Assembly (NCBI GenBank): GCA_946619045.1 | Contig: CAMOLV010000003.1 | Location: 1-33,501, forward strand | Length of the DNA: 33,501 nucleotides | Direction: 5' to 3' | From: an uncultured Coriobacteriales bacterium | Lineage (GTDB): Bacteria > Actinomycetota > Coriobacteriia > Coriobacteriales > Atopobiaceae | Shown: in pieces, positions 23,736 to 32,514 of the stretch | Layout of the letters: each line of letters begins with the position of its first letter | Numbering within the stretch: position 1 is the stretch's first letter | Translations under genes and position numbers: made by a program | The notes under the pieces: generated by a model | The model's database searches: none | The model's input: only the letters and a program-made list of their open reading frames with translations | What the model was told of the DNA's origin: nothing

Positions 23736-24315
23736 GCGCCGTCACCGCCCTGTACGGCATGAGCGCCGCCATGTCGGAGTCGGTCGCGCTCGTGGCCTCT
23801 GCCGCGTATGCGGCCCCCTGCGCGTAGCTGACGGACACGCCGCCAGCGCTCTCGGAGGTCACGCCGTAGGACATGGCGATGGAGCGCACGACCATGGAGC
23901 GCACGACCGCCATGAGGTCATCGGGCGTGGCGTCGAAGCCCGCCACGTACTCGACCACGGCGGCTTGCAGCGCGCATGGCACGCACACGTCGGACACGAC
24001 CTGCCCGATGCGCGACCACTGGCACTCCGCCTCGGTGCCGTCCACGTCGAGCGAGGACACGCCCGTCAGGCAGGTGGTGCGAAGCCAGATGGTGCGCGAG
24101 CCGTCGCCGTCCACGACGGCGCGGCAGGGCATCGACGGCGCGACGTGCCAGCCGCAGGCGTTGCGGATGGTCGCGCTCGCAGCCGCGATGGCGCTGTCAA
24201 CGCGCCCGTCGCTCGCCCACTTGCCGCCCGTCATGCCGTCGAACTGCTCCCGCGTGATGAGGGGCGGCAACGTGCCGTCCACGTCGTAGCCCCATGGGGT
24301 CATGGTGTAGGCCAT
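23725..24315 (-). CDS. Head-tail connector protein
   Basis: 196 aa; LITREQFDGMTGGKWASDGRVDSAIAAASATIRNACGWHV... Confidence 0.7.
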   Translation of the reverse strand: MAYTMTPWGYDVDGTLPPLITREQFDGMTGGKWASDGRVDSAIAAASATIRNACGWHVAPSMPCRAVVDGDGSRTIWLRTTCLTGVSSLDVDGTEAECQWSRIGQVVSDVCVPCALQAAVVEYVAGFDATPDDLMAVVRSMVVRSIAMSYGVTSESAGGVSVSYAQGAAYAAEATSATDSDMAALMPYRAVTAHAT

Positions 24316-24327
24316 GCCGCCCCCTCC

Positions 24328-24489
24328 TTACTTGTTGTCGGCCTGCCTGGCCTTGTTGGCCGCCGTGCGCCGCTTGGGCGCGGCCTTGGGCTTCTCGGGC
24401 ATGGCTAGGACGTAGCCGTCAGGCTGCGTGCCCTCCTCGTACTGGAAGCACAGGCCGCTAGGCGCTCGGTAGATGCGGAGGTCAGCCAT
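24328..24489 (-). CDS. Small hypothetical protein with Lys/Arg/Ala-rich tail, missing from the ORF track
   Basis: MADLRIYRAPSGLCFQYEEGTQPDGYVLAMPEKPKAAPKRRTAANKARQADNK, 53 aa, fills the gap between capsid and connector. Confidence 0.65.
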   Translation of the reverse strand: MADLRIYRAPSGLCFQYEEGTQPDGYVLAMPEKPKAAPKRRTAANKARQADNK

Positions 24490-24490
24490 C

Positions 24491-25612
24491 TTAAGCGCTC
24501 TTAACCTTGACGAACGCGCCAGGATAGCGCGTGGCGAGGGCGAGGCGCTCCTCCACGATCACGGTCACGCGGTTGTTGGTGCGGTCGTCGTGGTCACCAG
24601 TCACGACCTCGACGCGGGTGCCGTCGCCAGCCTTGGTAACGACGGTAGCGCCCTGTCGAAACGCGCCGACGAGGACGGTGCCAGCGGCAACGGCGTTGGT
24701 CACGACGGTGTTGAGGCCCCAGAGGCCCGGCTGGCGCACGAGCTGCGCGTTGCCGTACGGGCCGTAGAAGTAGCCGCCGCCGTAGTACTGGCCGCTGGTG
24801 CCTCCGTCCTTGGCGAGGCGCAGGGTCTTGTAGTCGGTCGGGTTGATGACGATGGCGTCGGCGTCGAAGTTGGACGCGGACTTGACCTGCATGATGGCCT
24901 CGAAGATATTGTCGGCAGTGGGGGCCTGGGCGATGGTGCCGATGCCCGTGGTGCCGAGCAGGGTGGTCATCAGGTAGGACTCGATAGCCTGGTCAAGCTC
25001 GAACAAGCCACGATTGTCGATGGAGGAGCGCAGGAAGGCGTTGTCCTCGATCAGCTCGTCCGTCTCGTAGTACCAGCCAGCGATCTTCTGGAGCGTGGCG
25101 GTCTTGGAGGCGTATGGGATGTGGAACTGCGGCTTCTGTGCGCCCTCGGCGACGGTGGTCGGCGCGCCCTCAGCGGCTCCGAGCACGAAGTACTTGAGCG
25201 CGGTGCCGGAGATGGACTCGGTGCCGAACAGCGAGCGAATCTCGAGGTTGCGCGCCACGTCCACGACGTTCTGGTCAACGACCTCGATGGGCGTGGACAT
25301 GTGTACGTCGGTAGCTGCCTTGAAGCCGAAGGAGGTGCCAGCGGACTTCGCGGCACCAGCGCGCATGGCGGTCAGGTCGAGGTTCTGCACGGCGAACTCG
25401 CCGAGCGTGCGGGCTGCGGCCTTGGCCACGGGCTTGCCCTCGGACTTGCCGAAGGACTTGATGAGGGCCTCGCCCTCCTTGGCGGCGTCGAGAGCCGCCT
25501 GCGCGGCCTTGACGGCCTCGGTCGCGGACTTGATGGCCTCGGCGTCACCGTTGGCCATGGCGTCGGCGAGGGCGCTCTTGGCGTCCTCGAGCTGCTGCAT
25601 GAGCTTGTTCAT
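24491..25612 (-). CDS. HK97-type major capsid protein
   Basis: 373 aa; N-terminal coiled-coil scaffold region followed by NVVDVARNLEIRSLFG...GWYYETDELIEDNAFLRSSIDNRG... Confidence 0.92.
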   Translation of the reverse strand: MNKLMQQLEDAKSALADAMANGDAEAIKSATEAVKAAQAALDAAKEGEALIKSFGKSEGKPVAKAAARTLGEFAVQNLDLTAMRAGAAKSAGTSFGFKAATDVHMSTPIEVVDQNVVDVARNLEIRSLFGTESISGTALKYFVLGAAEGAPTTVAEGAQKPQFHIPYASKTATLQKIAGWYYETDELIEDNAFLRSSIDNRGLFELDQAIESYLMTTLLGTTGIGTIAQAPTADNIFEAIMQVKSASNFDADAIVINPTDYKTLRLAKDGGTSGQYYGGGYFYGPYGNAQLVRQPGLWGLNTVVTNAVAAGTVLVGAFRQGATVVTKAGDGTRVEVVTGDHDDRTNNRVTVIVEERLALATRYPGAFVKVKSA

Positions 25613-25616
25613 GGGG

Positions 25617-26495
25617 TTACTCCTTAGCTAGAGTGTCGATCGCGGCGAGGATTGCCGCCGCGTACTGCTTGGCGCTTTCAAGCCCCTCGGCATCCGTCAC
25701 CGTCCGCTCCTCCGCCTTGGCCCCGTCAGGCTCCTCGGCGTTGGCGTCAGGCTCAGGCCCGCCGTCAGGCTCGTCTGCGTCTATCTCGTCGGCCAAAAGG
25801 CCGTCGATGGCTTGGGTGATGTTGCTGGCCCACTCGCGGACGCGCCGCAGCTCGTCCTCGTCGTCCTTGGAGTTGCGGCGTCCAGCCTTTAGGCCGATTT
25901 CCAGCCCGTTGTGGGTGGCCTCGGCAATGGCCCTGGTGAACTCCTCGCGCTGTTCGTCGGTAAGTCCCTCGATGCGCGGGCGCAGCTCGATGGTCTGCGG
26001 CTCGCTCTTGATGGACGTGACCACGGCGTGCTGGTTCGCGGGAATCTGTACGAGGCTCACCTCGTAGAGGTCGAGGTCGCGCAGCTCGTAGGCATCCACG
26101 CCGCCCTCGAGCGTGACCATGCCCGCCTCGCGCACGGCGTAGGCGAAGCTGAACTGGTAGAGACGGCCCTCGGACGCCAGCTTGCGGGCGTACTGGGCGA
26201 GGTCGTTGTCCGCGTCGAACTCGGCGTGGATGAACAGGCCCTTCTCGTCCTCGTGGGCCTCGGTCACCTTTCCGATGTTGTGCATGGGGTCATCGGTGTT
26301 GTGGCCGTAGAGCAGCGGGATGGACAGGCCCTCCCCGCCCTTGGCGCGCCACTCGTCCAGGGTGCGTGCGAACGCGCCCTTGGCGATGATGTCGCCGTAG
26401 GAGTCAGGCTCGCGGTCGAACGTGGACGCGTAGCCCTCCACGATGCCGTCTGCTGGCATCTGCACGCCCATCTGGGCGCTCTTGAACTTGGGCAT
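25617..26495 (-). CDS. HK97 family prohead protease (S78), Asp/Glu-rich C-terminal extension
   Basis: GIVEGYASTFDREPDSYGDIIAKGAFARTL...YGHNTDDPMHNIGKV...ELRDLDLYEVSLVQIPANQHAVVTSIKS. Confidence 0.92.
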   Translation of the reverse strand: MPKFKSAQMGVQMPADGIVEGYASTFDREPDSYGDIIAKGAFARTLDEWRAKGGEGLSIPLLYGHNTDDPMHNIGKVTEAHEDEKGLFIHAEFDADNDLAQYARKLASEGRLYQFSFAYAVREAGMVTLEGGVDAYELRDLDLYEVSLVQIPANQHAVVTSIKSEPQTIELRPRIEGLTDEQREEFTRAIAEATHNGLEIGLKAGRRNSKDDEDELRRVREWASNITQAIDGLLADEIDADEPDGGPEPDANAEEPDGAKAEERTVTDAEGLESAKQYAAAILAAIDTLAKE

Positions 26496-26515
26496 CTTGG
26501 CCCTCCTTCCGCATG

Positions 26516-26537
26516 AAAAAGGCCCCTCTCGGGGCCA
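26516..26537 (-). terminator. Rho-independent terminator between portal and protease genes
   Basis: Minus strand GGCCCCGAGAGGGGCCTTTTTC. Confidence 0.7.
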
Positions 26538-26545
26538 CCTGGTCG

Positions 26546-28531
26546 CTAGACCTCGCGCACGACCTCTATCTCGCACTGGCACCCGCACACCTCGTCGGGG
26601 CCACCCGACCAGTCGCCGGGCCAGTCGAGTCCGTTGGGGAAGCGCTCGTCCACGCCAACGGTCACGCCGTTCATGGCGGCGTGGCTCTTGCGCGGATTGG
26701 AGCTGGTCACGACCCACCGCTTCCTCACGCCCTCGACGCCCGACTGGCGCACCGCCTCGAGCGCCGACCAGCCGTTGATGGCCGACGCGATGGCGCTGCC
26801 CGCGCTCTCGGTGCGGTTCTCCACGGCGTTCTGGAACACGCCCTCGGGCGTGGCCATGAGTCCCTCGGCACCAGCCGCCTCCAGCTCGAGCGCACGCTCC
26901 AGCTCGCGGCGCGTTGTCTCGTTCACCCACTCGGCGCGGACTCGGCACATGTCGCGCAGGAAGTCCAGCGCGCGGGCGAGGTCGTACTCGTCATCGGGCA
27001 CGCCGAGGAAGCGGAGCGCCTGCACCGCCGCCGTCTGGCTCTGGCCCTGCGCGACCTCGAACAGGTCATCGGTCAACTCCTTGTCCCAGCGGGTCACGTC
27101 CCACCAGTCAGGCTCGCCGTCCGCCTTGGACTTGGCGGCGCGCAGCTTGGGCAGGACGGAGCGGGACTGGCGCTCGAAGAACTTGGCGAACACGTCGGCG
27201 AACTGCCGCGAGTCCTCGTCCATCGGCTCGGCCTTGTAGCTGACCTCGCTGGACTTGTGATCGGCGCATGCGCACTTGCGCGCAGGCTCGGCACCCAGGC
27301 GGTCGATGGTCGGGTCGGTGTCGTTGGGGCTTGCCAACCCTCCCGTCACGACGTTGAGCGGCACAATCAGCTCGTTGCCGCCCTCGACGGCTGGCAGGTT
27401 GAAGCGCGCGCGTGCCTCGTTGCGCAGCATAAACGGGCCGCCGACTGCGGACTGCAGCACGCTCGCCTGCTCCTCGAAGCTGCCCTGCAGCTTCACGGCG
27501 AGGTCGTACTCGACGTAGTGGCGCACAGGCTCGCCCACCATGGGCAGGAGCGCCGCGTTCACCTTGTCGGTGACCTCCATCAGCGTGGGTGCCAGCGTGT
27601 CGTTGTACAGGGCGCGTGCGTTCTCCTTGGCGCTCGCGTAGGTCTGCCCAGAGCCGGGCCAGATGAGCGACGGGTTGACGTGGTATACGCCCGCCACGTC
27701 CTCGCGGCCCAGCCGCTTGGCCTCGCTCCACTCCGCGTCCTTGGCGTTGAACTGCACCTGGCGAATCTCCATGCCGTCCTCGAGGATGGGCATGGCCCCA
27801 GCGTCGGTGCCGTCGCGCCCCGCCCAGCTCTCGTTCCACGAGCGCTTGAAGCGCTCGAACGCGTCGTTCGTCCACCTCTCCACGTCCTTGGGGCGCGTGA
27901 GGTAGGCGTTGAATCGCCCACCGCGCTGCCACATCTGGCGGCGGAAGTGGGCGCTCTCGATTTGCTCGCCGAGTAGGTCGCGCAGGGCCTCCACGGGGCT
28001 GGTCTGGCGCATGGGGTCGCTCGGGTCGTAGCCGTGCAGCCACAGGCACACGTCGCGCGGCACCTCGATGCGCCGCTTGTCGGGCGTGTCGATGATGAAG
28101 CTGTCGGGTGCCCATGCGTTGCCGCCCACGTATCCGTCCACCCACTCAGGCGGCACGCGCCACATGGCGTATCCGCTGCGCGCGTCCGCGTCGGGAACGA
28201 TGATGGACAGGTGCATGTCATACAGGTACTTGTCCGCGAATATCGCGCGGCGCATCTCGTAGGCGGTCACGTGCTCGTTGGGACGGGACAGCAGCAGGGC
28301 CGCTGGGCTGTCCATCACACGCACGCGGTCGCCGTCCGCCACGCGGTCGTACACCTTCCACGGCACGCTCGCCGCGTTGTCGGCGAGGAAGCCCACGACG
28401 GCGCGCAGGTTCGGCTGCGTGCGGTATAGCTGCGCCGTGTCCATCCCCGCCACGAACGTGGACTGTCCAGGCGCGAGCGTGATCTGGTAGGAGGGCGAGA
28501 AAGCCGCCCTCAGTCGGTCGAAAAGGCCCAT
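26546..28531 (-). CDS. Portal protein with C-terminal MuF-like head morphogenesis domain
   Basis: 661 aa from MGLFDRLRAAFSPSYQITLAPG; portal body plus C-terminal KRWVVTSSNPRKSHAAMNGVTVGVDERFPNGLDWPGD...VCGCQCEIEV. Confidence 0.88.
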   Translation of the reverse strand: MGLFDRLRAAFSPSYQITLAPGQSTFVAGMDTAQLYRTQPNLRAVVGFLADNAASVPWKVYDRVADGDRVRVMDSPAALLLSRPNEHVTAYEMRRAIFADKYLYDMHLSIIVPDADARSGYAMWRVPPEWVDGYVGGNAWAPDSFIIDTPDKRRIEVPRDVCLWLHGYDPSDPMRQTSPVEALRDLLGEQIESAHFRRQMWQRGGRFNAYLTRPKDVERWTNDAFERFKRSWNESWAGRDGTDAGAMPILEDGMEIRQVQFNAKDAEWSEAKRLGREDVAGVYHVNPSLIWPGSGQTYASAKENARALYNDTLAPTLMEVTDKVNAALLPMVGEPVRHYVEYDLAVKLQGSFEEQASVLQSAVGGPFMLRNEARARFNLPAVEGGNELIVPLNVVTGGLASPNDTDPTIDRLGAEPARKCACADHKSSEVSYKAEPMDEDSRQFADVFAKFFERQSRSVLPKLRAAKSKADGEPDWWDVTRWDKELTDDLFEVAQGQSQTAAVQALRFLGVPDDEYDLARALDFLRDMCRVRAEWVNETTRRELERALELEAAGAEGLMATPEGVFQNAVENRTESAGSAIASAINGWSALEAVRQSGVEGVRKRWVVTSSNPRKSHAAMNGVTVGVDERFPNGLDWPGDWSGGPDEVCGCQCEIEVVREV

Positions 28532-28541
28532 TTGCCCTCCC

Positions 28542-30119
28542 CTATACGGTAAGGACGCCCCGCTCCGCGTAGGCGCTCTCGAACTTCTTCTTGGGCTGGT
28601 CTGGCACGCGTGTGGCAAGCCCGTGCGCGTAGGCGCACGCCACGAGCGGGGATATGTCCACAGGGCTGCGCTTGCGGTCGAAAGCCCACGCCGCGTCGCC
28701 CATCAGGCGGGTACGCGCGACGTTCGCGGCCATGTCCAGCGCGGCCTGCGGTCGGTGGCGCACGGGCGTGGCGTCGCTGCGTGCCCCCTCGTCGGGGTCT
28801 AGAGCGCTCACCGCGTCCCAGAAGCGCCCGCACCATCCCGCGATGTCGGCACCAGCGACCTCGGTCACCTGCACGCCGTCGATGGCGGAGAGGACGGAGG
28901 ACATGGACGATGCGGGGGCGCCGCGCCCCTGTATCGCCACCTGCACGGGGTCGAGCGGGTTTGCCACGTCGCGGAACCACGACTCGAGCCACGCGATGCC
29001 CGACTCGTATGCCACGACCTCGACGTGCCAGTCACCGTCCGCGCGCTGGCCGCACACCGCGATTGCGCTGTGCCGCCTGTCCTCCGCCACGTCCACGGCG
29101 AACCAGACGGGGCTGGACTCTGGCACCTCGCTGTCGGGGTCGATGCCCGCGTCCCACGCGCCTACGGGGAACGGCGGCTCGCTGATGGCCTCAACAAACT
29201 GGCAGAGGTTCTCGGTGCGCGCAGCGCGCTCCTCCTTGTTGCGTATGTCGGCGGCGAGGGCGCGCTCGGTCAGGAAGCCGTAGCCGAGCGAGGGGTTGGC
29301 CTCGCACCAGCCCTCCCTGTCCCAGATGCCACGGTCGGGGCGCGCCGACCACTCGAAGATGGCGGGCGGCTCCGCGTCCACCTCGTTGCCCTCGTCATCG
29401 ACGGCGGGCGGCAGCGAGTCCCCCACGTCGCGGCACCAGCCGTCGGGGTCACCGAGGGCCATGTGCGCGAGGAAGCGCTCGTGACGAAGGACGAGCGAGT
29501 AGGGGTCGCCCGCGTTGGACGTGCACCAGAGCATGCCAACCCGCGCCTGGGCGAGCGTGGTCGAGCTGATGGCGTTCCACGCCTCCCAGTTGGTCTGCTC
29601 GCGCAGCTCGTCAATGATCACAAGCTGCGCACGCTTGCCGCGCCCCGCCTTGCGGCTGGACGCCTTGGTGATGTATCGGCGGTTGCCGCTCAGCTTGAGC
29701 CTGCGCCCGCTGTTGCCGTACTTGGCGCTGACCATCTCGGAGCGCAGCTCGTCATCCGACTGGATGGCGTCCACGCACGCGTCCCACGCCTCCTCCGCCT
29801 GGTCCAGCTCCTGCGCGGTGCCGATGATGAGCGCCACGCCGAGGATGTAGAGGAAGTAGAGCGTGATGATGGTCGTGAGGAACGTCTTGCCCTGCTGCCG
29901 CGCGATGAGCACGAGCACCGTGCGGAAGCGCAGCGCCCACTCGCCGTCGAGGTCGCCGATTATCTCGAACGCGTGGACGAGCAGCCACCGCTCCCACGGC
30001 ACGAGCCGGAAGCCCAGCGCCTCGGCGAAGTCGCACATCTCGAAGCCCAGCGTGGTGTCGGGCGTCAGCTCGCGCAGCGGCGGCGTATAGATGCGCGGGG
30101 CCTCGTGGCCGAGCAGCAT
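28542..30119 (-). CDS. terL: Terminase large subunit
   Basis: 525 aa; Walker A-like ARQQGKT, Walker B LVIIDELRE, nuclease-domain FAVDVAEDRRHSAIAV. Confidence 0.93.
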   Translation of the reverse strand: MLLGHEAPRIYTPPLRELTPDTTLGFEMCDFAEALGFRLVPWERWLLVHAFEIIGDLDGEWALRFRTVLVLIARQQGKTFLTTIITLYFLYILGVALIIGTAQELDQAEEAWDACVDAIQSDDELRSEMVSAKYGNSGRRLKLSGNRRYITKASSRKAGRGKRAQLVIIDELREQTNWEAWNAISSTTLAQARVGMLWCTSNAGDPYSLVLRHERFLAHMALGDPDGWCRDVGDSLPPAVDDEGNEVDAEPPAIFEWSARPDRGIWDREGWCEANPSLGYGFLTERALAADIRNKEERAARTENLCQFVEAISEPPFPVGAWDAGIDPDSEVPESSPVWFAVDVAEDRRHSAIAVCGQRADGDWHVEVVAYESGIAWLESWFRDVANPLDPVQVAIQGRGAPASSMSSVLSAIDGVQVTEVAGADIAGWCGRFWDAVSALDPDEGARSDATPVRHRPQAALDMAANVARTRLMGDAAWAFDRKRSPVDISPLVACAYAHGLATRVPDQPKKKFESAYAERGVLTV

Positions 30120-30397
30120 CAGACGGCCTTGAGGCTGGCGCGGCTGTGCGCCCGCATCTTCGCCACGCGACCGCTGCCCACCACGACAGGCTCGGTCTGC
30201 TGCGCGGGGACGATGCCCAGCGCCTTGCAGTACGTCAGGAAGGTGGACAGCATGGACGCCTTTGGCTCGTCCGCGTCCAGCGCGTCGGCGCAGAGCCTAG
30301 CCGCCTCGATGATCGCCGCGTGCTTGTCCTCCTCCACCACGTCCAGCTCGATTGCGGCGGCGAGCGACGTCTCGAATGACTCTCTCATGGTGCCCAA
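30119..30397 (-). CDS. Putative terminase small subunit
   Basis: 92 aa directly upstream of TerL; assignment mostly by position. Confidence 0.55.
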   Translation of the reverse strand: MGTMRESFETSLAAAIELDVVEEDKHAAIIEAARLCADALDADEPKASMLSTFLTYCKALGIVPAQQTEPVVVGSGRVAKMRAHSRASLKAV

Positions 30398-30493
30398 GAT
30401 GCGCTCACCTCGTTTTCAAAACGCCATCGGGGGGAAATCGCTGTTGGCGGCCGTGCCCTGTTCGCGCGCTCGCATTCCAAGATTCGAACTCCC

Positions 30494-30808
30494 CTACCCC
30501 TGCCGCCTGCGCCAGTCCCGAGAGGGTGTGCCGAGCAGGTCGATTCCGGCCCGCTTCTGGCGGCTCCGGTTGCAGTGAGCGTGGCTCGGCCTTATGTTGC
30601 CGAGGTCGTACTCCAGCTCGGGATGGTCATCCACTGGTATGTAGTGATCGGCCTCCCACGCGTCGGGGCACGAGCTGGGCGGGAGCGAGTAGTCGATGGG
30701 CGCGTGGCAAATCCAGCACGGGGCGAACGCCGCGCGGTCGCGCCTGAACGCCTGGGCCTTTGTCCTGTCCCAGCGCGCGCCGCGCCGACGCTTGGGTCTG
30801 TCGGCCAT
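30494..30808 (-). CDS. HNH endonuclease
   Basis: CWICHAPIDYSLP...WEADHYIPVDDHPELEYDLGNIRPSHAHCNRSR. Confidence 0.92.
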   Translation of the reverse strand: MADRPKRRRGARWDRTKAQAFRRDRAAFAPCWICHAPIDYSLPPSSCPDAWEADHYIPVDDHPELEYDLGNIRPSHAHCNRSRQKRAGIDLLGTPSRDWRRRQG

Positions 30809-30823
30809 GGGTTTCCGCCTAAC

Positions 30824-30850
30824 AAAAAAGCCCCCGCTTCCGCGAGGGCC
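30824..30850 (-). terminator. Rho-independent terminator upstream of HNH gene
   Basis: Minus strand GCCCTCGCGGAAGCGGGGGCTTTTTT. Confidence 0.7.
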
Positions 30851-30926
30851 GATTGGTCACTCTATCAATACCACATCGAGCGCAGGCATAGACGCACAGC
30901 GGCGGATGCATTCGTACAGTGGATAT

Positions 30927-31412
30927 TTAGGTTTCCGCAGCTCCAACGCCCTGAACGACGCGATGAATCTCCCATCCGTCCGCAACGTCCAACGCGGCGC
31001 TCGCTTGCTGCTTGACGTGTGACTCAGAGTAGCACATACGCTGCGCGACTAGCGACCACGGGAGGTCATCGAGATAGTGGAGCGCGATGGCGTCGGCACG
31101 CCAACCCACGAGCGCCCAGAGTCCAGCCTGGTTGTCGGTTCCGTAGAGCACGGCGCATGCCAGGTCGATGATCGCGTAGTCCTCCTCCTGCCGCTCGCGC
31201 AGGATGGACTCGCGGTCAACCATCGCCGCCACGCGCCCGCCCATGCGGTCGGGGTCGGACGTGGAGCGCACGCGAGGCTCGAACCCCGAGCCGCCCAGCC
31301 CCTCGGCACGTTCGGCCATCGCGTCGAGCTGGCGGCGTATCCTCTCAGCGTCCCTGCTCGCCTCGCGCGCCGCCTCGAACAGCTCGCGGGCGCTGGCAAA
31401 CTGGTAGGTCAC
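30927..31412 (-). CDS. Sigma-70 region 4-like HTH protein (late transcription regulator candidate)
   Basis: GTG start; LYGTDNQAGLWALVGWRADAIALHYLDDLPWSLVAQRMCYSESHVKQQASAALDVAD. Confidence 0.65.
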   Translation of the reverse strand: MTYQFASARELFEAAREASRDAERIRRQLDAMAERAEGLGGSGFEPRVRSTSDPDRMGGRVAAMVDRESILRERQEEDYAIIDLACAVLYGTDNQAGLWALVGWRADAIALHYLDDLPWSLVAQRMCYSESHVKQQASAALDVADGWEIHRVVQGVGAAET

Positions 31413-31615
31413 GAATCCCCCCTCGCTCGCTCGCGCAGGCCCATCTCGCGGTGCCTGAGCGTGCAGCCCGCGTGCCTGCCCATCTCCCGCAGCGCGGCGG
31501 TCGGGGTGTCGCCCACGCCCTCGCACTCCATGAGGCAGGCCGCGCACCGGGCCACGTACCTATCGCCGTCCCAGTCTACCTCATAGGCGCGGACGGGCGG
31601 CATCACCTCGCCCAT
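31409..31615 (-). CDS. Small Cys-containing protein
   Basis: MGEVMPPVRAYEVDWDGDRYVARCAACLMECEGVGDTPTAALREMGRHAGCTLRHREMG; short overlaps with both neighbours. Confidence 0.6.
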   Translation of the reverse strand: MGEVMPPVRAYEVDWDGDRYVARCAACLMECEGVGDTPTAALREMGRHAGCTLRHREMGLRERARGDS

Positions 31616-31899
31616 GCCCTCGCCGCCTCCCGGACGGACTCCACGCCCTCGCGCCACTGCTCCATGGCCGAGGCGAGCGCCAGCATCTCGTCACGCGCCC
31701 CGTCCTTGGCGAGCTGGTCTATGACGTAGAGCATGGCCTGGTCAATCGTGTTGTACTGGTAGAAGCGGCCACGGTGCATCCATCCCCTGTCGGTCAGCTC
31801 GCACAGCTCCCAGTTCCGCGCGTCGGTCGGGAACAGCTTCCAATGCTCGGCGAGGAGTATCCCCGCGCCCTGTATGTCTTTGGTCTTGCTCGCTGTCAT
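31603..31899 (-). CDS. Hypothetical protein
   Basis: 98 aa; MTASKTKDIQGAGILLAEHWKLFPTDARNWELCELTDRGWMHRGRF... Confidence 0.65.
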   Translation of the reverse strand: MTASKTKDIQGAGILLAEHWKLFPTDARNWELCELTDRGWMHRGRFYQYNTIDQAMLYVIDQLAKDGARDEMLALASAMEQWREGVESVREAARAWAR

Positions 31900-31936
31900 T
31901 CATAAACCCCTTTCTGGCGGCTCGCTCGCGCCGCGC

Positions 31937-31992
31937 AAGCCCCGCAAACGCACGGCATGGGCAATTAGTCCAACTCGGCATCTGCGGGGCTT
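31937..31992. promoter_or_regulatory. Intergenic inverted repeat AAGCCCCGCA...TGCGGGGCTT
   Basis: 10-bp perfect arms at 31937-31946 and 31983-31992, 36-nt loop, upstream of the leftward gene at 31603-31899. Confidence 0.55.
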
Positions 31993-31999
31993 GGTTCGC

Positions 32000-32245
32000 T
32001 CACATCCGCTCGTCTATCGTCTGGTCGTAGACGATGGGCCTCGGGTCGTTCGCGGGACTCGGGAAGCCGTAGTCGCGCGGCGGTCGGTACTCCCACGCAT
32101 AGAGCGCGAACGCGACGATCATCAGACCGATGACTGCCCCCGCCCACGCCCATGCGTCCTGCTCGTCGCCCTGCTCGTCGCGGACGGCGCACATCATGAC
32201 GCAGATGGCAAACGCGAAGCCGATGGCGCACCAGACGGCCCTCAT
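32000..32245 (-). CDS. Small membrane protein
   Basis: 81 aa; two hydrophobic segments (VWCAIGFAFAICVMMCA; AWAGAVIGLMIVAFALYAW). Confidence 0.65.
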   Translation of the reverse strand: MRAVWCAIGFAFAICVMMCAVRDEQGDEQDAWAWAGAVIGLMIVAFALYAWEYRPPRDYGFPSPANDPRPIVYDQTIDERM

Positions 32246-32514
32246 GCGCCCACCTCCTTGGTCAGCTCGCGCAGTCGATAGGAGCCACCGTCATAAGTCT
32301 CTCGGCACCACTGCCTTTCGACGCCCTCTCCCGTGACAGCGCCTAAGCGGTACGGATTAAGCAGCCATTCGCACAGATCGCGCAGCTTTTTACTCTTGGC
32401 CTTTAGGTTGTCCAACTCGTACTCGCGCATGGCGAGCTGCTCGCACAGCTCGGTGCGGTGTGCGCTGCCATCGACCAACTCCATCCTGCGGCGCTCTCGT
32501 TCCGTGACAGTCAT
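32242..32514 (-). CDS. Small coiled-coil protein, distant paralogue of the 816-1752 group
   Basis: MTVTERERRRMELVDGS...LDNLKAKSKKLRDLCEWLLNPYR...YRLRELTKEVGA. Confidence 0.6.
   Translation of the reverse strand: MTVTERERRRMELVDGSAHRTELCEQLAMREYELDNLKAKSKKLRDLCEWLLNPYRLGAVTGEGVERQWCRETYDGGSYRLRELTKEVGA

Noticed and set aside
26513-30578. Long plus-strand ORFs opposite portal and terminase (26513-27976, 29025-30578)
   Set aside because: Shadow ORFs of confident portal and TerL genes.
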